Below, piece by piece: positions 7,458 through 20,433 of a DNA stretch of 64,000 bases. Origin of the DNA: Paenibacillus xylanexedens (GTDB taxonomy: Bacteria; Bacillota; Bacilli; Paenibacillales; Paenibacillaceae); the NCBI RefSeq assembly GCF_007676705.1, contig NZ_VEBF01000001.1, forward strand, positions 1,674,001 through 1,738,000, written 5' to 3'. The notes under the pieces were generated by a model. That model saw only the letters and a list, made by a program, of their open reading frames with translations. It made no database searches and was not told where the DNA came from. The stretch's first letter is position 1. Every line of letters begins with the position of its first letter. A program made the position numbers and the translations under genes.

Positions 7458-8393
7458 TCACGACTTCAGTATAACCGAAGGTGCTACCGATCTATTGTAC
7501 AAATCGGACAACATTCTGCCATGCTCCCTGGCCGCTGTCAACGGAGTCTCTCCATAAAACTTGCGAAATTGCCGAATCAGATGGGCTTGGTCAAAAAATC
7601 CATGATTCTGGGCGAGCATTGCCCAATCTGCCGTATGCCCCTGATGAATGCTGCCCAGCACACGATGAAAACGAACCACCTCACTGAATCGTTTGGGACT
7701 GATTCCAATCCATTCGGAGAACTTGCGATGCAGCTGCCGCTCACTGACCACCTCACGCATCGCAAGCTCCTGTACACTCATACGTCCCCCATCCTTGAAG
7801 ATGCGGTGCAGCACATTTTTCATCAGATCGTTCTCATATGTACTTGCCTGCACCGACAACGGACTCAAGTACGCATCCATAACCTCTACTCGTTCTGCAA
7901 AACGATTCGTTTCAGCCATCCGCTCCTGAAGCTCGTTCAGCTTCTCGGGCCAACATTCCTGAAGTGCAATTCGCTTATCCGTAAACCATTCCAGAGGCAT
8001 CCCATGGAAGACATGTGCCCCACCCGGAAAGAACCGCACACCAAAGGTATAATCTCCAGCAGGAGCATCATCGTCAGATGACTCCGGTACAGCGAAGGGC
8101 TGTGTATAGTTGCCGCAGTAGGCATAGGAATGTACTGAACAGACCGGGTCGTATGTTATCAGCATGTCCGTGCAACCATCCGGCAATACCCGGGAAGGGA
8201 CAGTCATCACCGATCGCTCTCGACCTTCTCCCGAAGCAACATCTGCATGCGTGTTCGGAAGAGAACCCGATTCCCAATAACAGGCCACATAAGCCATCAA
8301 GCCGGCAGCAGGTATTTTCTCAACATAATAACTGTTAGGGTATGTCCCATTTATCTGAATAGGCTTAAACAACGGATGCAGGCTGTGATCCAC
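7458..8393 (-). CDS. AraC-family transcriptional regulator with DUF6597-like N-terminal domain
   Basis: A 311-residue regulator. The N-terminal part resembles the DUF6597-type ligand domain (VACYWES..., RVLPDGCTDMLITYD, FGVRFFPGGAHVFHGMP). The C-terminal AraC DNA-binding domain spans about residues 195-300 with MSVQELAMREVVSERQLHRKF and FFDQAHLIRQFRKFYGETP. GTG start with GGAGGG 8 nt upstream. It precedes the DinB-like gene by 27 nt and may autoregulate the pair. The inducer is unknown. Confidence 0.82.
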   Translation of the reverse strand: MDHSLHPLFKPIQINGTYPNSYYVEKIPAAGLMAYVACYWESGSLPNTHADVASGEGRERSVMTVPSRVLPDGCTDMLITYDPVCSVHSYAYCGNYTQPFAVPESSDDDAPAGDYTFGVRFFPGGAHVFHGMPLEWFTDKRIALQECWPEKLNELQERMAETNRFAERVEVMDAYLSPLSVQASTYENDLMKNVLHRIFKDGGRMSVQELAMREVVSERQLHRKFSEWIGISPKRFSEVVRFHRVLGSIHQGHTADWAMLAQNHGFFDQAHLIRQFRKFYGETPLTAAREHGRMLSDLYNRSVAPSVILKS

Positions 8394-8469
8394 AATTCTT
8401 CCCTCCGATCACTAGAGTTGTTGTACGCTATGTATTCATCTATCATACCATCAACCGAACAAATGGAGA

Positions 8470-8582
8470 AAAAAAAGTGCCCTACCGGAGGACAATCCGA
8501 TAGGGCCAGTCACACATCTATTTAACACGAGAAGGGGTTTACAAGACTTATCTTACCTTCACAACCTTAATGGAAACTGAAA
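8470..8582 (-). ncRNA. candidate C-rich small RNA / conserved 3'-UTR element, copy 2
   Basis: Second copy of the element at 634-742, 36 nt after the AraC stop at 8618. It holds the same ATTAAGGT block (about 8567-8575), the same identical 40 nt (8507-8546), a terminator hairpin (8479-8506; CCCTATCGGA / TCCGGTAGGG) and a T-rich tail. The 20-odd nt between the first two blocks differ between the copies, so conservation is selective rather than a recent duplication of the whole stretch. An independent promoter was not obvious, so it may be processed from the upstream mRNA. Confidence 0.5.
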
Positions 8583-8617
8583 TTGGGATGAATAACAGAT
8601 CAAAATTACTATTTTTT

Positions 8618-9484
8618 TTAACTCAGCCCATGCAATTTTCGAAAACGTTCCGGACTAATGCCTGTGTGTCTTTTGAACATTGCACAGAAATAACTGGCGT
8701 TCTCGTAACCCACCCGATCAGCCACTTCATAGATTCGCAGCTCTCTCTCACTGAACATGAGTTGTTTGCTCCGATTGATCCGTTCCTGGTTCACGTAAAA
8801 CACAGGTCTGGTATGAAGTGCCTTCTGAAACAGCCTGCACAGATATTGAGGAGACACGACAGCCACTTCGGCCAGCTCCTTCAGCGACAGCGAACGGTCC
8901 AGATGCTCTGAGATGTAACGCAACACAGGCTTCAAGCGCTCCAGTTCATCATTATAATTGGCAGATACGATGAGTAATGGCTTGAGATCTAATAGCAGTG
9001 CATATAATTGTTTGGAGCATTCAATATCGTAATCTGCATACGCCGTATTGCCTGTGTTCTCCCCCCGAACCAGAAGTCGCTCCAATCCTTCCATCAGTGT
9101 GGGGTTTCTAAGCCTGCATACGCGTGAACCGGTTATCCCCGCATAAGATAATAACTGGCTGGCCTCTCTGCCCTGGAACGACACCCATGCCAGCTCCCAG
9201 CGGTCACTTATGGGCATGTATCGATGCGGAACATCAGGATACAGAAAGAAAACGTCACCCGGTCCGACGATATACTCGTCTTCTTGTATAATCAGCCTCC
9301 CCTGGCCATGAATAATCTGATGGATCTGATAATCCGGGAATCCTTCTGGACGCTCGGTTTCATATTGGTGTTCCCAGTAACCAACTGTGGTCATATAGAT
9401 CGGCAGGCGAGCAGCTTCTTCTGTTTTACCAAAAAAGATCCGAGTATCCATCCAGCACACCACTTTCTCCATCGTTGGTTTCAT
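8618..9484 (-). CDS. AraC-family transcriptional regulator next to lacZ
   Basis: A 288-residue regulator with an N-terminal cupin sensor domain (GRLIIQEDEYIVGPGDVFFLYPD, residues about 55-80). The AraC helix-turn-helix domain covers about residues 185-285 (LSLKELAEVAVVSPQYLCRLF; RIYEVADRVGYENASYFCAMF). It is divergent from the beta-galactosidase gene across a 93-bp gap, which suggests it controls that gene in response to a sugar. No good ribosome site precedes the ATG at 9484, so the start is uncertain. Confidence 0.85.
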   Translation of the reverse strand: MKPTMEKVVCWMDTRIFFGKTEEAARLPIYMTTVGYWEHQYETERPEGFPDYQIHQIIHGQGRLIIQEDEYIVGPGDVFFLYPDVPHRYMPISDRWELAWVSFQGREASQLLSYAGITGSRVCRLRNPTLMEGLERLLVRGENTGNTAYADYDIECSKQLYALLLDLKPLLIVSANYNDELERLKPVLRYISEHLDRSLSLKELAEVAVVSPQYLCRLFQKALHTRPVFYVNQERINRSKQLMFSERELRIYEVADRVGYENASYFCAMFKRHTGISPERFRKLHGLS

Positions 9485-9538
9485 ATTGTGATATATTTGG
9501 GCAATATTCTTTATTCTCTATGTCCCAATTCAATTCTA

Positions 9539-12697
<3,159 letters not shown>

Positions 12698-12706
12698 TAT
12701 CAAGCA

Positions 12707-12740
12707 AGCACTGCTGGCAGTATGCCGGCAGTGCTTTTTT
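12707..12740 (+). terminator. lacZ terminator
   Basis: Stem AGCACTGCTGGC / GCCGGCAGTGCT with a 5-nt loop and a TTTTTT tail, 10 nt after the lacZ stop. Confidence 0.92.
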
Positions 12741-12763
12741 GTTGAGTGGTGCGTAGTTTGAGT

Positions 12764-12791
12764 TTGAAGTTTTCCAAGGGAACATTATAAT
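12764..12791 (+). promoter_or_regulatory. sigma-A promoter for the 228-aa membrane protein gene
   Basis: -35 TTGAAG (12764-12769), 16-bp spacer, perfect -10 TATAAT (12786-12791), about 48 nt before the TTG start codon. Confidence 0.6.
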
Positions 12792-12839
12792 AAATGGGGT
12801 GCTAGAATGATGAATTGAATCTGATTACGAGGTGAGAAT

Positions 12840-13526
12840 TTGCAATATCTGTTTACCGCTCTCTTCATTCTTGGTTTTATCGCTTTCTTGGGATTTCTTG
12901 TTCTAATGATCTTATCTATTCGCAAAGGCAATAGGTTGCCAATCAGGTATATTTTTCTAACGACGGCCTGTTTTGCGATCGCTTCAATAGGATTGTATGG
13001 CATGTTGAATTTATCCTCGAACTCTACTCAGCCTGCAATAGATCAGACTCCTTCCCCACAGATTAAACTTTCTGGCCTCCACATGACTACCGAAGAATTT
13101 AAAAACAAGTTTAATGGCGCCGTAGGCAAATATCGACTGAATGGTTTGAGTATCACCCACTTAAATATGAAAGACACTTCCGAGCAGGGTATTGGCACTT
13201 TCGAGTATGTATTCAATGACGAATTGCGCTTGGTTGGTGCAGTGAATGCAGACGAAAGCGTACAGGAAGTCAGGTTATACGGAACTGGTGATACGAGCAA
13301 ACCAACGGGTGGAATTTTTTTGACTGCTATCGCCACGCTCATTCTCACAACCAATAGTGAGTATACGTATAACGACGCACAAGATGTCATCCAGGATATC
13401 GGTCTATTAAATCGCGATGTGAATCAACCTGATTTTAATGGGGCCACAGTTCGAAATGGATTAGAATATCGCTTCAGCGTACAGGATCCTGATCACTCTA
13501 CTTTTGAAATAACTGTTGCAAAGTGA
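12840..13526 (+). CDS. membrane-anchored hypothetical protein
   Basis: A 228-residue protein not recognised as a named family. It has two hydrophobic helices at the N-terminus (residues about 2-28 and 38-60), then a polar extracytoplasmic-looking domain of about 165 residues. This domain contains an internal hydrophobic stretch (GGIFLTAIATLILTT) and mixed alpha/beta character. TTG start with GAGGTGA 5-6 nt upstream. It has its own promoter and stands between convergent neighbours, so context gives no function. Confidence 0.65.
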   Translation: MQYLFTALFILGFIAFLGFLVLMILSIRKGNRLPIRYIFLTTACFAIASIGLYGMLNLSSNSTQPAIDQTPSPQIKLSGLHMTTEEFKNKFNGAVGKYRLNGLSITHLNMKDTSEQGIGTFEYVFNDELRLVGAVNADESVQEVRLYGTGDTSKPTGGIFLTAIATLILTTNSEYTYNDAQDVIQDIGLLNRDVNQPDFNGATVRNGLEYRFSVQDPDHSTFEITVAK

Positions 13527-13536
13527 GGCTCTATTG

Positions 13537-13565
13537 TAAAAAGGCCGCTCCATGAAGGAACGGCC
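13537..13565 (-). terminator. terminator after the 48-aa membrane peptide gene
   Basis: Minus-strand stem GGCCGTTCC / GGAGCGGCC with a 5-nt loop followed by TTTTT, 60 nt after the stop at 13625. It could also slow plus-strand transcripts, but the T run is only on the minus strand. Confidence 0.8.
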
Positions 13566-13624
13566 TAACGTGTGATATGTACTTATAGAAATGATTCAGT
13601 AATTTTACTTGTGATCTCCTCTTT

Positions 13625-13771
13625 TTAGGGATTAAAGATCCCCAATATCAAAGTAACCACGATACAAAAAAGCGATACAGGGTACAACATCCATTTACTG
13701 ATCCTGTCTTTAAACGTGATCATCAAACAAATAATGCATATCCACGCAATTAATAGTTGCCACCAAACCAA
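13625..13771 (-). CDS. 48-aa two-helix membrane peptide
   Basis: A short gene starting with TTG at 13771, supported by GGAGGTG exactly 7 nt upstream. The product is 48 residues with two hydrophobic helices (LLIAWICIICLMITF and VSLFCIVVTLILGIF) separated by a basic turn (KDRISKW). This is a typical small helical-hairpin membrane peptide with no recognised family. A terminator follows. The lipoprotein gene at 13798 lies 26 nt upstream on the same strand, so the two may be one transcript. Confidence 0.5.
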   Translation of the reverse strand: MVWWQLLIAWICIICLMITFKDRISKWMLYPVSLFCIVVTLILGIFNP

Positions 13772-13797
13772 TGATGAACACCTCCACCATGCGAGAG

Positions 13798-14145
13798 TTA
13801 CTCAAAAGTTACAGTCTCGCTTTGATTGTTCCAACTCATTTTAAAGGTAATCGGGTCTTTCGTTTTCTCCGCCTCAGTAACCGTTCCCGACATACTGAAC
13901 GGTACCCCTTGTTCCTCAAGCGCTTTCCCCTGTTGTTTTATATTATTGCCGGTAAGGTCAAACACAAAATCCTTTATACGCTTTTCATCACCTATATAAG
14001 TAATACTATAGTTCCCCGTTGATCTCTGTAGAGAAACATCCCAGTTATCGCTCTTTCCGTGTAGCCTATCATCCGCACCACAAGCTGAGAGAATAGATAA
14101 AAGTACTATAACACAAAGAATCAATGGCAGTTTAAATAATTTCAT
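13798..14145 (-). CDS. small lipoprotein, hypothetical
   Basis: A 115-residue protein beginning MKLFKLPL, with a lipoprotein signal and lipobox LSAC at about residues 19-22, so it would be lipid-anchored on the outer face of the membrane. The mature part (residues 23-115) has beta-rich character (WDVSLQRSTGNYSITYIG; PITFKMSWNNQSETVTF) and no recognised domain. The ATG at 14145 is chosen because GGAGGG lies 7 nt upstream. The frame is open further upstream, but that would place 15 residues before the signal peptide. Confidence 0.75.
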   Translation of the reverse strand: MKLFKLPLILCVIVLLSILSACGADDRLHGKSDNWDVSLQRSTGNYSITYIGDEKRIKDFVFDLTGNNIKQQGKALEEQGVPFSMSGTVTEAEKTKDPITFKMSWNNQSETVTFE

Positions 14146-14273
14146 AAAATCCCTCCGATATAATAAAATAACCAAAAATTGAAAAATCAATCTCGATAAT
14201 CGGCTGATACACCAATTGGCTAGATTATCAGATCAGAGCTACGCCACGTTACGTGTGTTAAATCATGTGTGAC

Positions 14274-14510
14274 CTATCTTGTGTATTGATCGATATCATC
14301 GATCGCAGACTGATGCTCTCTTCTATGATGATCCTCATGCTGACGGACGTCGTTCTTTAACTTTGCTAAGAATCCCCAACCCATAAAAGCCAGTAAAAGC
14401 ACGGTAATCAGTGCATAAGCGAAGCTATATAGATTCATATAAAAGTTAATAAAAATTGCAGCGAGCATCAGGCCCAGAATCCATAATGTCCACTTTGTAC
14501 CCTTTCTCAA
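14274..14510 (-). CDS. small two-helix membrane protein, hypothetical
   Basis: A 78-residue protein with two hydrophobic helices (about residues 7-25 and 27-48) and a charged, His-rich C-terminal tail (RQHEDHHRREHQSAIDD) that is probably cytoplasmic. TTG start with GGAGG 7 nt upstream. No family recognised. It lies upstream of the groESL terminator region and appears monocistronic. Confidence 0.65.
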   Translation of the reverse strand: MRKGTKWTLWILGLMLAAIFINFYMNLYSFAYALITVLLLAFMGWGFLAKLKNDVRQHEDHHRREHQSAIDDIDQYTR

Positions 14511-14628
14511 TTCATTTCCTCCTCAAGTCATTGCTGATAAGCTCTCTATGTATCACGGTACATACGAAATCATAGAAGCAAAGTTTCAATCTTAGGGCTT
14601 CCTATTTAGAGCACTATATCTAATTATA

Positions 14629-14656
14629 TAAAAAAGGCTCCCTCTCGGGAGCCTTT
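14629..14656 (-). terminator. groESL terminator
   Basis: Minus-strand stem AAGGCTCCC / GGGAGCCTT with a 5-nt loop, followed by TTTTTT, about 40 nt after the groEL stop. Confidence 0.92.
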
Positions 14657-14692
14657 CATCTAATCGGCATTACAAAGGTTTTTACACCTTTA

Positions 14693-16342
<1,650 letters not shown>

Positions 16343-16400
16343 CTAGTTTTTGTTGGAAAATGGTACTGCTATATGGTTCGGTTAACCGATTAAATTTGAA

Positions 16401-16682
16401 TTAGTCGAGAATCGCGTGAATATCGCTTTCTTTCATAATCAAATATTCTTTACCTTCGAATTTGATTTCAGTACCGGCATATTTGGAGAAAATAACGCGA
16501 TCTCCTTCTTTCACTTCCAGAGCCACACGTACGCCGTCTTTCAATACTCCTGCACCAACTGCAATGATTCTACCCTCTTGCGGTTTTTCTTTGGCGGAGT
16601 CCGGGAGTACGATCCCGAAAGAAGTTGTTTGCTCTTGCTCCAGTGGTTCTACCAATACGCGTTCACCTAAAGGTCTGATCAT
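16401..16682 (-). CDS. groES: co-chaperonin GroES
   Basis: A 93-residue heptameric lid of the GroEL chamber. The start [13 protein letters not shown] is typical, and the mobile-loop region [20 protein letters not shown] (residues about 15-35) is present. The ATG at 16682 is chosen because GGAGG lies 9 nt upstream; the frame is open further upstream, but that would add 42 non-homologous residues. First gene of the groESL operon, with CIRCE about 60 nt upstream of the start. Confidence 0.97.
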   Translation of the reverse strand: MIRPLGERVLVEPLEQEQTTSFGIVLPDSAKEKPQEGRIIAVGAGVLKDGVRVALEVKEGDRVIFSKYAGTEIKFEGKEYLIMKESDIHAILD

Positions 16683-16741
16683 GAAAAATAGCCTCCTTTT
16701 GAAATTATATAACGTTGCTTTGTAGGTTGTAGCCATATGTA

Positions 16742-16768
16742 TTAGCACTCGACAGTGTTCAGTGCTAA
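16742..16768 (-). promoter_or_regulatory. CIRCE operator (HrcA site)
   Basis: TTAGCACTC, 9-bp spacer, then CAGTGCTAA. This matches the CIRCE inverted repeat with a single mismatch in the outer arm (C for G). It lies between the groESL promoter and the groES start, where HrcA represses transcription until heat shock. hrcA itself is not in this window. Confidence 0.95.
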
Positions 16769-16779
16769 CAACCAACTTT

Positions 16780-16808
16780 ATGATACTCAACTTGAAGCAT
16801 GATTTCAA
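16780..16808 (-). promoter_or_regulatory. groESL sigma-A promoter
   Basis: Minus strand: -35 TTGAAA (16803-16808), 17-bp spacer, -10 TATCAT (16780-16785), just upstream of CIRCE. Confidence 0.8.
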
Positions 16809-17155
16809 GTCCTTTTGACGAATTCCTGCGAGAATTTACGTTGAATTTACATCATCACAACCAAATAACACCCGGTATGCCTGGATAAATGTTGCAACTC
16901 GCTACTCTTATTCTACGAAAATCTTCAGCCCTTCTGCAACGCTTAGCAGACAGCCCCTTTCCCATTGTATCCATTGTTGAACATAATATGCCTGCTTGTC
17001 CTTGCTTACAGGGGAACAATCTACAACAATAGCCCGGATAAGAACAGACCGTCTTTTCCGGGCACATTACAGATCATCCTCATCCACACACATACCAGTC
17101 ATACACCAGCAATGAATGAGATATCCTCTGTTCCATTTTCATATCAACTTATGTT
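16809..17155. other. gap between groESL promoter and tatC
   Basis: No convincing gene in these 347 bases; a 70-codon frame on the minus strand lacks a ribosome site and family features. The one structure seen is a hairpin at 17032-17063 (GCCCGGA ... TCCGGGC with an inner AGAC/GTCT pairing). It may end tatC transcription but lacks a T run on either side. Confidence 0.4.
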
Positions 17156-17938
17156 CTAGCCCACATGCTTCTTATCCTCGGCACGAACGTAGCGGGATTC
17201 AATCTCTTCATCGGCCGCAAGCTGCTTGCGGTATACGACTGCGGATAGAAGCACACTGATCTCATATAACAGGAGCAAGGGAATCATCACCAGAAGATCG
17301 GATATGAAGTCTGGAGGTGTGATAACCACTGCAATGAAGATCAGAACAAAATAAGAGACTCTGCGCATCTTGCGAAGACGAATTGGATTCAGAATCCGCA
17401 GTCCTGTCAGAAACATAATAAGTAAAGGAAGTTCAAATAACAGGGACACAGGCAGCACAATGCCAAACAGGAAGCTGAAATACTGCTTCATCCCGTAAGT
17501 CTCCACAAGTCCCATCTTCTCCGTTATCGCTGTCGTGAAGGCAAGTGCCATTGGAAAAATAACATAATACGAGAAAGCCATACCTGTCAGAAATAAGAGA
17601 AACACATAGGGCACATACTTCAGCGTTGCTTTTCGCTCTCTCGGCTTTAACCCTGGACTAACAAACTTCCAGATCTGATACACCGTAAATGGCAGTGTAA
17701 TTATAAGTGAAAACAGCCCTGCAATCTTCATGTAGATGCCAATCCCGTCCCAGAACGAGAAGGCATGTAATACAAAACCTTTTGCCGACTCTGCCTTGGT
17801 CAGATATTGGTATACCGGGTCCGCCACAAAAAATCCTGCAATCAGCCCCAGCACAAAAATGCTTAGTACATAAATCAGCCGCTTCCGCAGCTCGCTCAGA
17901 TGTTCCGTAATCGACATTTCTTCCATTTGCTGCGTCAT
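17156..17938 (-). CDS. tatC: Sec-independent protein translocase TatC
   Basis: A 260-residue polytopic membrane protein with six predicted helices. It is the receptor for twin-arginine signal peptides in the Tat export system. The cytoplasmic N-terminus has the characteristic SITEHLSELRKRLIYVL, and the conserved FVSPGLKPRERK loop and the ITPPDFISDLLVMIPLLLLYEIS segment are present. It is preceded by tatA with a 78-nt gap that contains a terminator-like hairpin. Small-genome Firmicutes commonly use one TatA plus TatC without TatB, as here. Confidence 0.96.
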   Translation of the reverse strand: MTQQMEEMSITEHLSELRKRLIYVLSIFVLGLIAGFFVADPVYQYLTKAESAKGFVLHAFSFWDGIGIYMKIAGLFSLIITLPFTVYQIWKFVSPGLKPRERKATLKYVPYVFLLFLTGMAFSYYVIFPMALAFTTAITEKMGLVETYGMKQYFSFLFGIVLPVSLLFELPLLIMFLTGLRILNPIRLRKMRRVSYFVLIFIAVVITPPDFISDLLVMIPLLLLYEISVLLSAVVYRKQLAADEEIESRYVRAEDKKHVG

Positions 17939-17963
17939 GCCTGCCCCCCATTATTGCCAGCTT

Positions 17964-17992
17964 AAAATACAAAACCCTTCCGGCAGGAAGGG
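17964..17992 (-). terminator. terminator-like hairpin between tatA and tatC
   Basis: Minus-strand stem CCCTTCC / GGAAGGG with a 4-nt loop (17975-17992), followed by TTTTGTATTTT. Sitting between two genes of one pathway, it could make TatA more abundant than TatC by partial termination. Confidence 0.65.
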
Positions 17993-18016
17993 ATTTCTCT
18001 TTCATTGCCGTCAAGA

Positions 18017-18265
18017 TTATTCCGGCAGGCGTTTATCAGCAGGCTTGTCTGCAGGTGTGCTCTCAGCTGCCAGCGGTTTTGCCTTCTCCTGCTCTTTGCG
18101 ATTGGACGAGTCATCATCAGAGATAATATCGCGAGCGCCCTCTTTGAATTCACGGAAGGTACGCCCAACTGCACGTCCCAGTTCCGGAAGTTTGTTGGGT
18201 CCAAACAACAACAATGCAATCACGGCCAGCAAAATAAAACCCGTTGGTCCAATGGAACTTAACAT
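18017..18265 (-). CDS. tatA: twin-arginine translocase subunit TatA
   Basis: An 82-residue single-span protein that oligomerises to form the Tat pore or membrane-thinning patch. It has the N-terminal helix with IALLLFGPNKLPELGRAVG, the FGP hinge motif, then an amphipathic helix and an acidic/lysine-rich tail. The ATG at 18265 is chosen because GAGGAGG lies 7 nt upstream. First gene of tatAC. Confidence 0.95.
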   Translation of the reverse strand: MLSSIGPTGFILLAVIALLLFGPNKLPELGRAVGRTFREFKEGARDIISDDDSSNRKEQEKAKPLAAESTPADKPADKRLPE

Positions 18266-18473
18266 TGATATTCCTCCTCGTCTCAAGCTTCAAAGATGCG
18301 CATATTCGGCTATATGTTCATAGATGTCTCTGCTGCGTTCTTAATTTAAGCCCATCATACCACAGATGTAACCACTTACATAACCCGTAATATTCACAAA
18401 TAAGAGATATCACCTTAACAAACAACAACGGTTTAAGTCTTATCGGATATCAGGCCCGAGAGTCCGTACCCGC

Positions 18474-18959
18474 TTATTGCTTGAACTGACCCGTCACCAT
18501 CAGCAACGCTTCTGGAAGCTGATCCATAATGGCAGCCAGATGTTCATGTACACCCTTCGGTGTACCCGGCAGATTGACGATCAATGTCCGTCCACGAATA
18601 CCGCATACACCACGGAACAGCATTGCAGAACGGTTTTTGCTCATTACACTATATCGCATGGCCTCTGCCATCCCGGGAACTTCCCGTTCAATCACGCGCC
18701 GGGTCGCCTCCGGAGTAATATCACGAATGGCAAGCTCCGTGCCACCTGTAGTCAACACCAGATCGGCGTGAAAATAATCCGTCATCTCAATCAAAGCTGC
18801 AATAATCTCATCGGGTTCATCCGGAACGATGCGGTACTCCACGATTTGACCACCCAGCTCTTCTTCCACCAGTTCCCGAATGACTTGTGCACTGGTATCC
18901 TCACGTTCCCCGCGGGCTCCTTTGTCGCTGGCTGTCAGGATTGCTGTTCTCCACACCAT
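18474..18959 (-). CDS. moaB: molybdenum cofactor biosynthesis protein MoaB/MogA type
   Basis: A 161-residue MoCF-domain protein. This family adenylylates molybdopterin (MogA) or is its MoaB paralogue. Motifs: TASDKGARGEREDTS near the start, the binding loop VLTTGGTELAIRDITPEAT, and LIVNLPGTPKGVHEHL. The length fits MoaB. The ATG at 18959 is chosen because GAAGGGTG lies upstream; an in-frame GTG at 18968 falls within that site. moaC is encoded 37 nt upstream on the same strand, which supports a molybdopterin role. Confidence 0.88.
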   Translation of the reverse strand: MVWRTAILTASDKGARGEREDTSAQVIRELVEEELGGQIVEYRIVPDEPDEIIAALIEMTDYFHADLVLTTGGTELAIRDITPEATRRVIEREVPGMAEAMRYSVMSKNRSAMLFRGVCGIRGRTLIVNLPGTPKGVHEHLAAIMDQLPEALLMVTGQFKQ

Positions 18960-18996
18960 AAAGATCACCCTTCTCCTCTATGAAAATAAATATTGC

Positions 18997-19500
18997 TTAT
19001 CGGCTGTAATCGCCGTTTTTGCCACCACTTTTGGAATTCAGCATGGTTGGACCGATAATCATATCTTTTTGCATCGCCTTGCACATATCATAGACCGTCA
19101 GTGCTGCAGCCGAAGCCGCCGTGAGTGCCTCCATCTCAACACCCGTTTTGCCTTCGGTTTTGACAGTGACTTCAATGTGTAATTCATCCACTCCGTTATC
19201 ATGAAAACGAATATCCACACCCGTCAATGACAAAGGATGGCACATTGGAATCCAGTCCGACGTTTTCTTCGCGCCTTGAATTCCGGCAATCTGAGCCACA
19301 GCCAGAACGTCACCCTTGCCGATCCGGCCCTCCCGAATCGCTTCCAGCGTATCCGGGTTCATCGTCACTTTCGTTACAGCCACAGCCGTACGCACAGTAA
19401 TTTCCTTACCCGAAATATCAACCATTCGGGCCCGTCCCTGTTCATTAAAGTGGGTCAGTTTGCCACGGGAAGGCTGGCCGTTGTTCGCTTCTGAACTCAA
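18997..19500 (-). CDS. moaC: cyclic pyranopterin monophosphate synthase MoaC
   Basis: A 167-residue enzyme that converts the MoaA product to cyclic pyranopterin monophosphate, an early step of molybdopterin synthesis. Conserved segments: [46 protein letters not shown] and the C-terminal KSGGKNGDY. The first 25 residues precede the usual start region ([15 protein letters not shown]). TTG is the likely start with AAAGGG about 11 nt upstream. It is followed by moaB at 37 nt. Confidence 0.95.
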   Translation of the reverse strand: MSSEANNGQPSRGKLTHFNEQGRARMVDISGKEITVRTAVAVTKVTMNPDTLEAIREGRIGKGDVLAVAQIAGIQGAKKTSDWIPMCHPLSLTGVDIRFHDNGVDELHIEVTVKTEGKTGVEMEALTAASAAALTVYDMCKAMQKDMIIGPTMLNSKSGGKNGDYSR

Positions 19501-19515
19501 TCACATCACAACCCT

Positions 19516-20154
19516 TTATTCGATATGTAATATACCTTCGGTTGTTATCAACAGATCAATCCGCAGATCGAGCAGGTCCATCGGAATCTCATCCTGTAGC
19601 TGACCCGGTAATACCATCGCAGCCATCAACGGTTTCCTTTCCGTCATCGCACATTGTGCTGCAAGCGTCTCGGCAAAACGATCATAATAACCGCCACCAT
19701 AGCCAATGCGTCCACCATGAATGTCATAACCAAGTCCCGGTACCAATACGAGATCGATATCCGGCCAATCTTCAGCTGACAGAACTTCACAGGAATCTTT
19801 GGGTTCCGGTATCCCCCATATGCCTGGCTCCAGATCCTGTTCCCCGGTTACTTGCCGCAGTTCCATTCGAGGTGGATTCGCCAAAACTTTCGGTGCTAAC
19901 ATCACATCTCCATGATTCCAGCCTTCTTGAAACAGAACAGCTGTGGATGCCTCGCTTCCATAGGACAAATAACTGAATATGACGAGTGGTCTGTTCACGT
20001 CCTTGCCTTTGGCCTGTCTAAGGCGCTCCAGTTCCCGCTTCATTCCGGCATTAATCTTAGTCATCGCCTGCTGATGCATACTCGCATCCATCAGATCACG
20101 GCTCTGTCTCAGTCTGGATCGAAGCTGGCTTTTCAGTTCCGCATGATCCTGCAT
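19516..20154 (-). CDS. 5-formyltetrahydrofolate cyclo-ligase
   Basis: A 212-residue enzyme (MTHFS) that converts 5-formyl-THF to 5,10-methenyl-THF with ATP, recycling folate. Motifs: the N-terminal KSQLRSRLRQSRDLM, FSYLSYGSEAST, and the nucleotide-binding VPGLGYDIHGGRIGYGGGYYDRF near residues 140-165. It lies 15 nt upstream of moaC on the same strand and is probably co-transcribed with moaC and moaB. ATP-driven pterin chemistry is the only shared theme. Confidence 0.92.
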   Translation of the reverse strand: MQDHAELKSQLRSRLRQSRDLMDASMHQQAMTKINAGMKRELERLRQAKGKDVNRPLVIFSYLSYGSEASTAVLFQEGWNHGDVMLAPKVLANPPRMELRQVTGEQDLEPGIWGIPEPKDSCEVLSAEDWPDIDLVLVPGLGYDIHGGRIGYGGGYYDRFAETLAAQCAMTERKPLMAAMVLPGQLQDEIPMDLLDLRIDLLITTEGILHIE

Positions 20155-20433
20155 ATCCTTGAATAACCTCCTGTTGATAGGGAAGGTAGAAAAAAGCTTT
20201 CATTGAAAAACAATGTATATGTTATGACCAGGTGTCATCTTGTTGAAATGGTTAAATGATTCATTTTCTGCAAAATCCTCATGTAATAACATGCCTTCTT
20301 TCAGTTTATCATTGATTGATCAAAAAGACTACATGCCCCATGCGTTCCCAATCGGTGCAATTGCTCTGTATTTCATGTAAACTGAGATGTAGTTGTCAAA
20401 TCAAGAACTGGACCTATGGAGGAACTTAATTTT

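Noticed and set aside
16855..17067. 70-codon Cys-rich minus-strand frame between groES and tatC
   Set aside because: No ribosome site, and it spans a hairpin; the cysteine spacing matches no known zinc motif.
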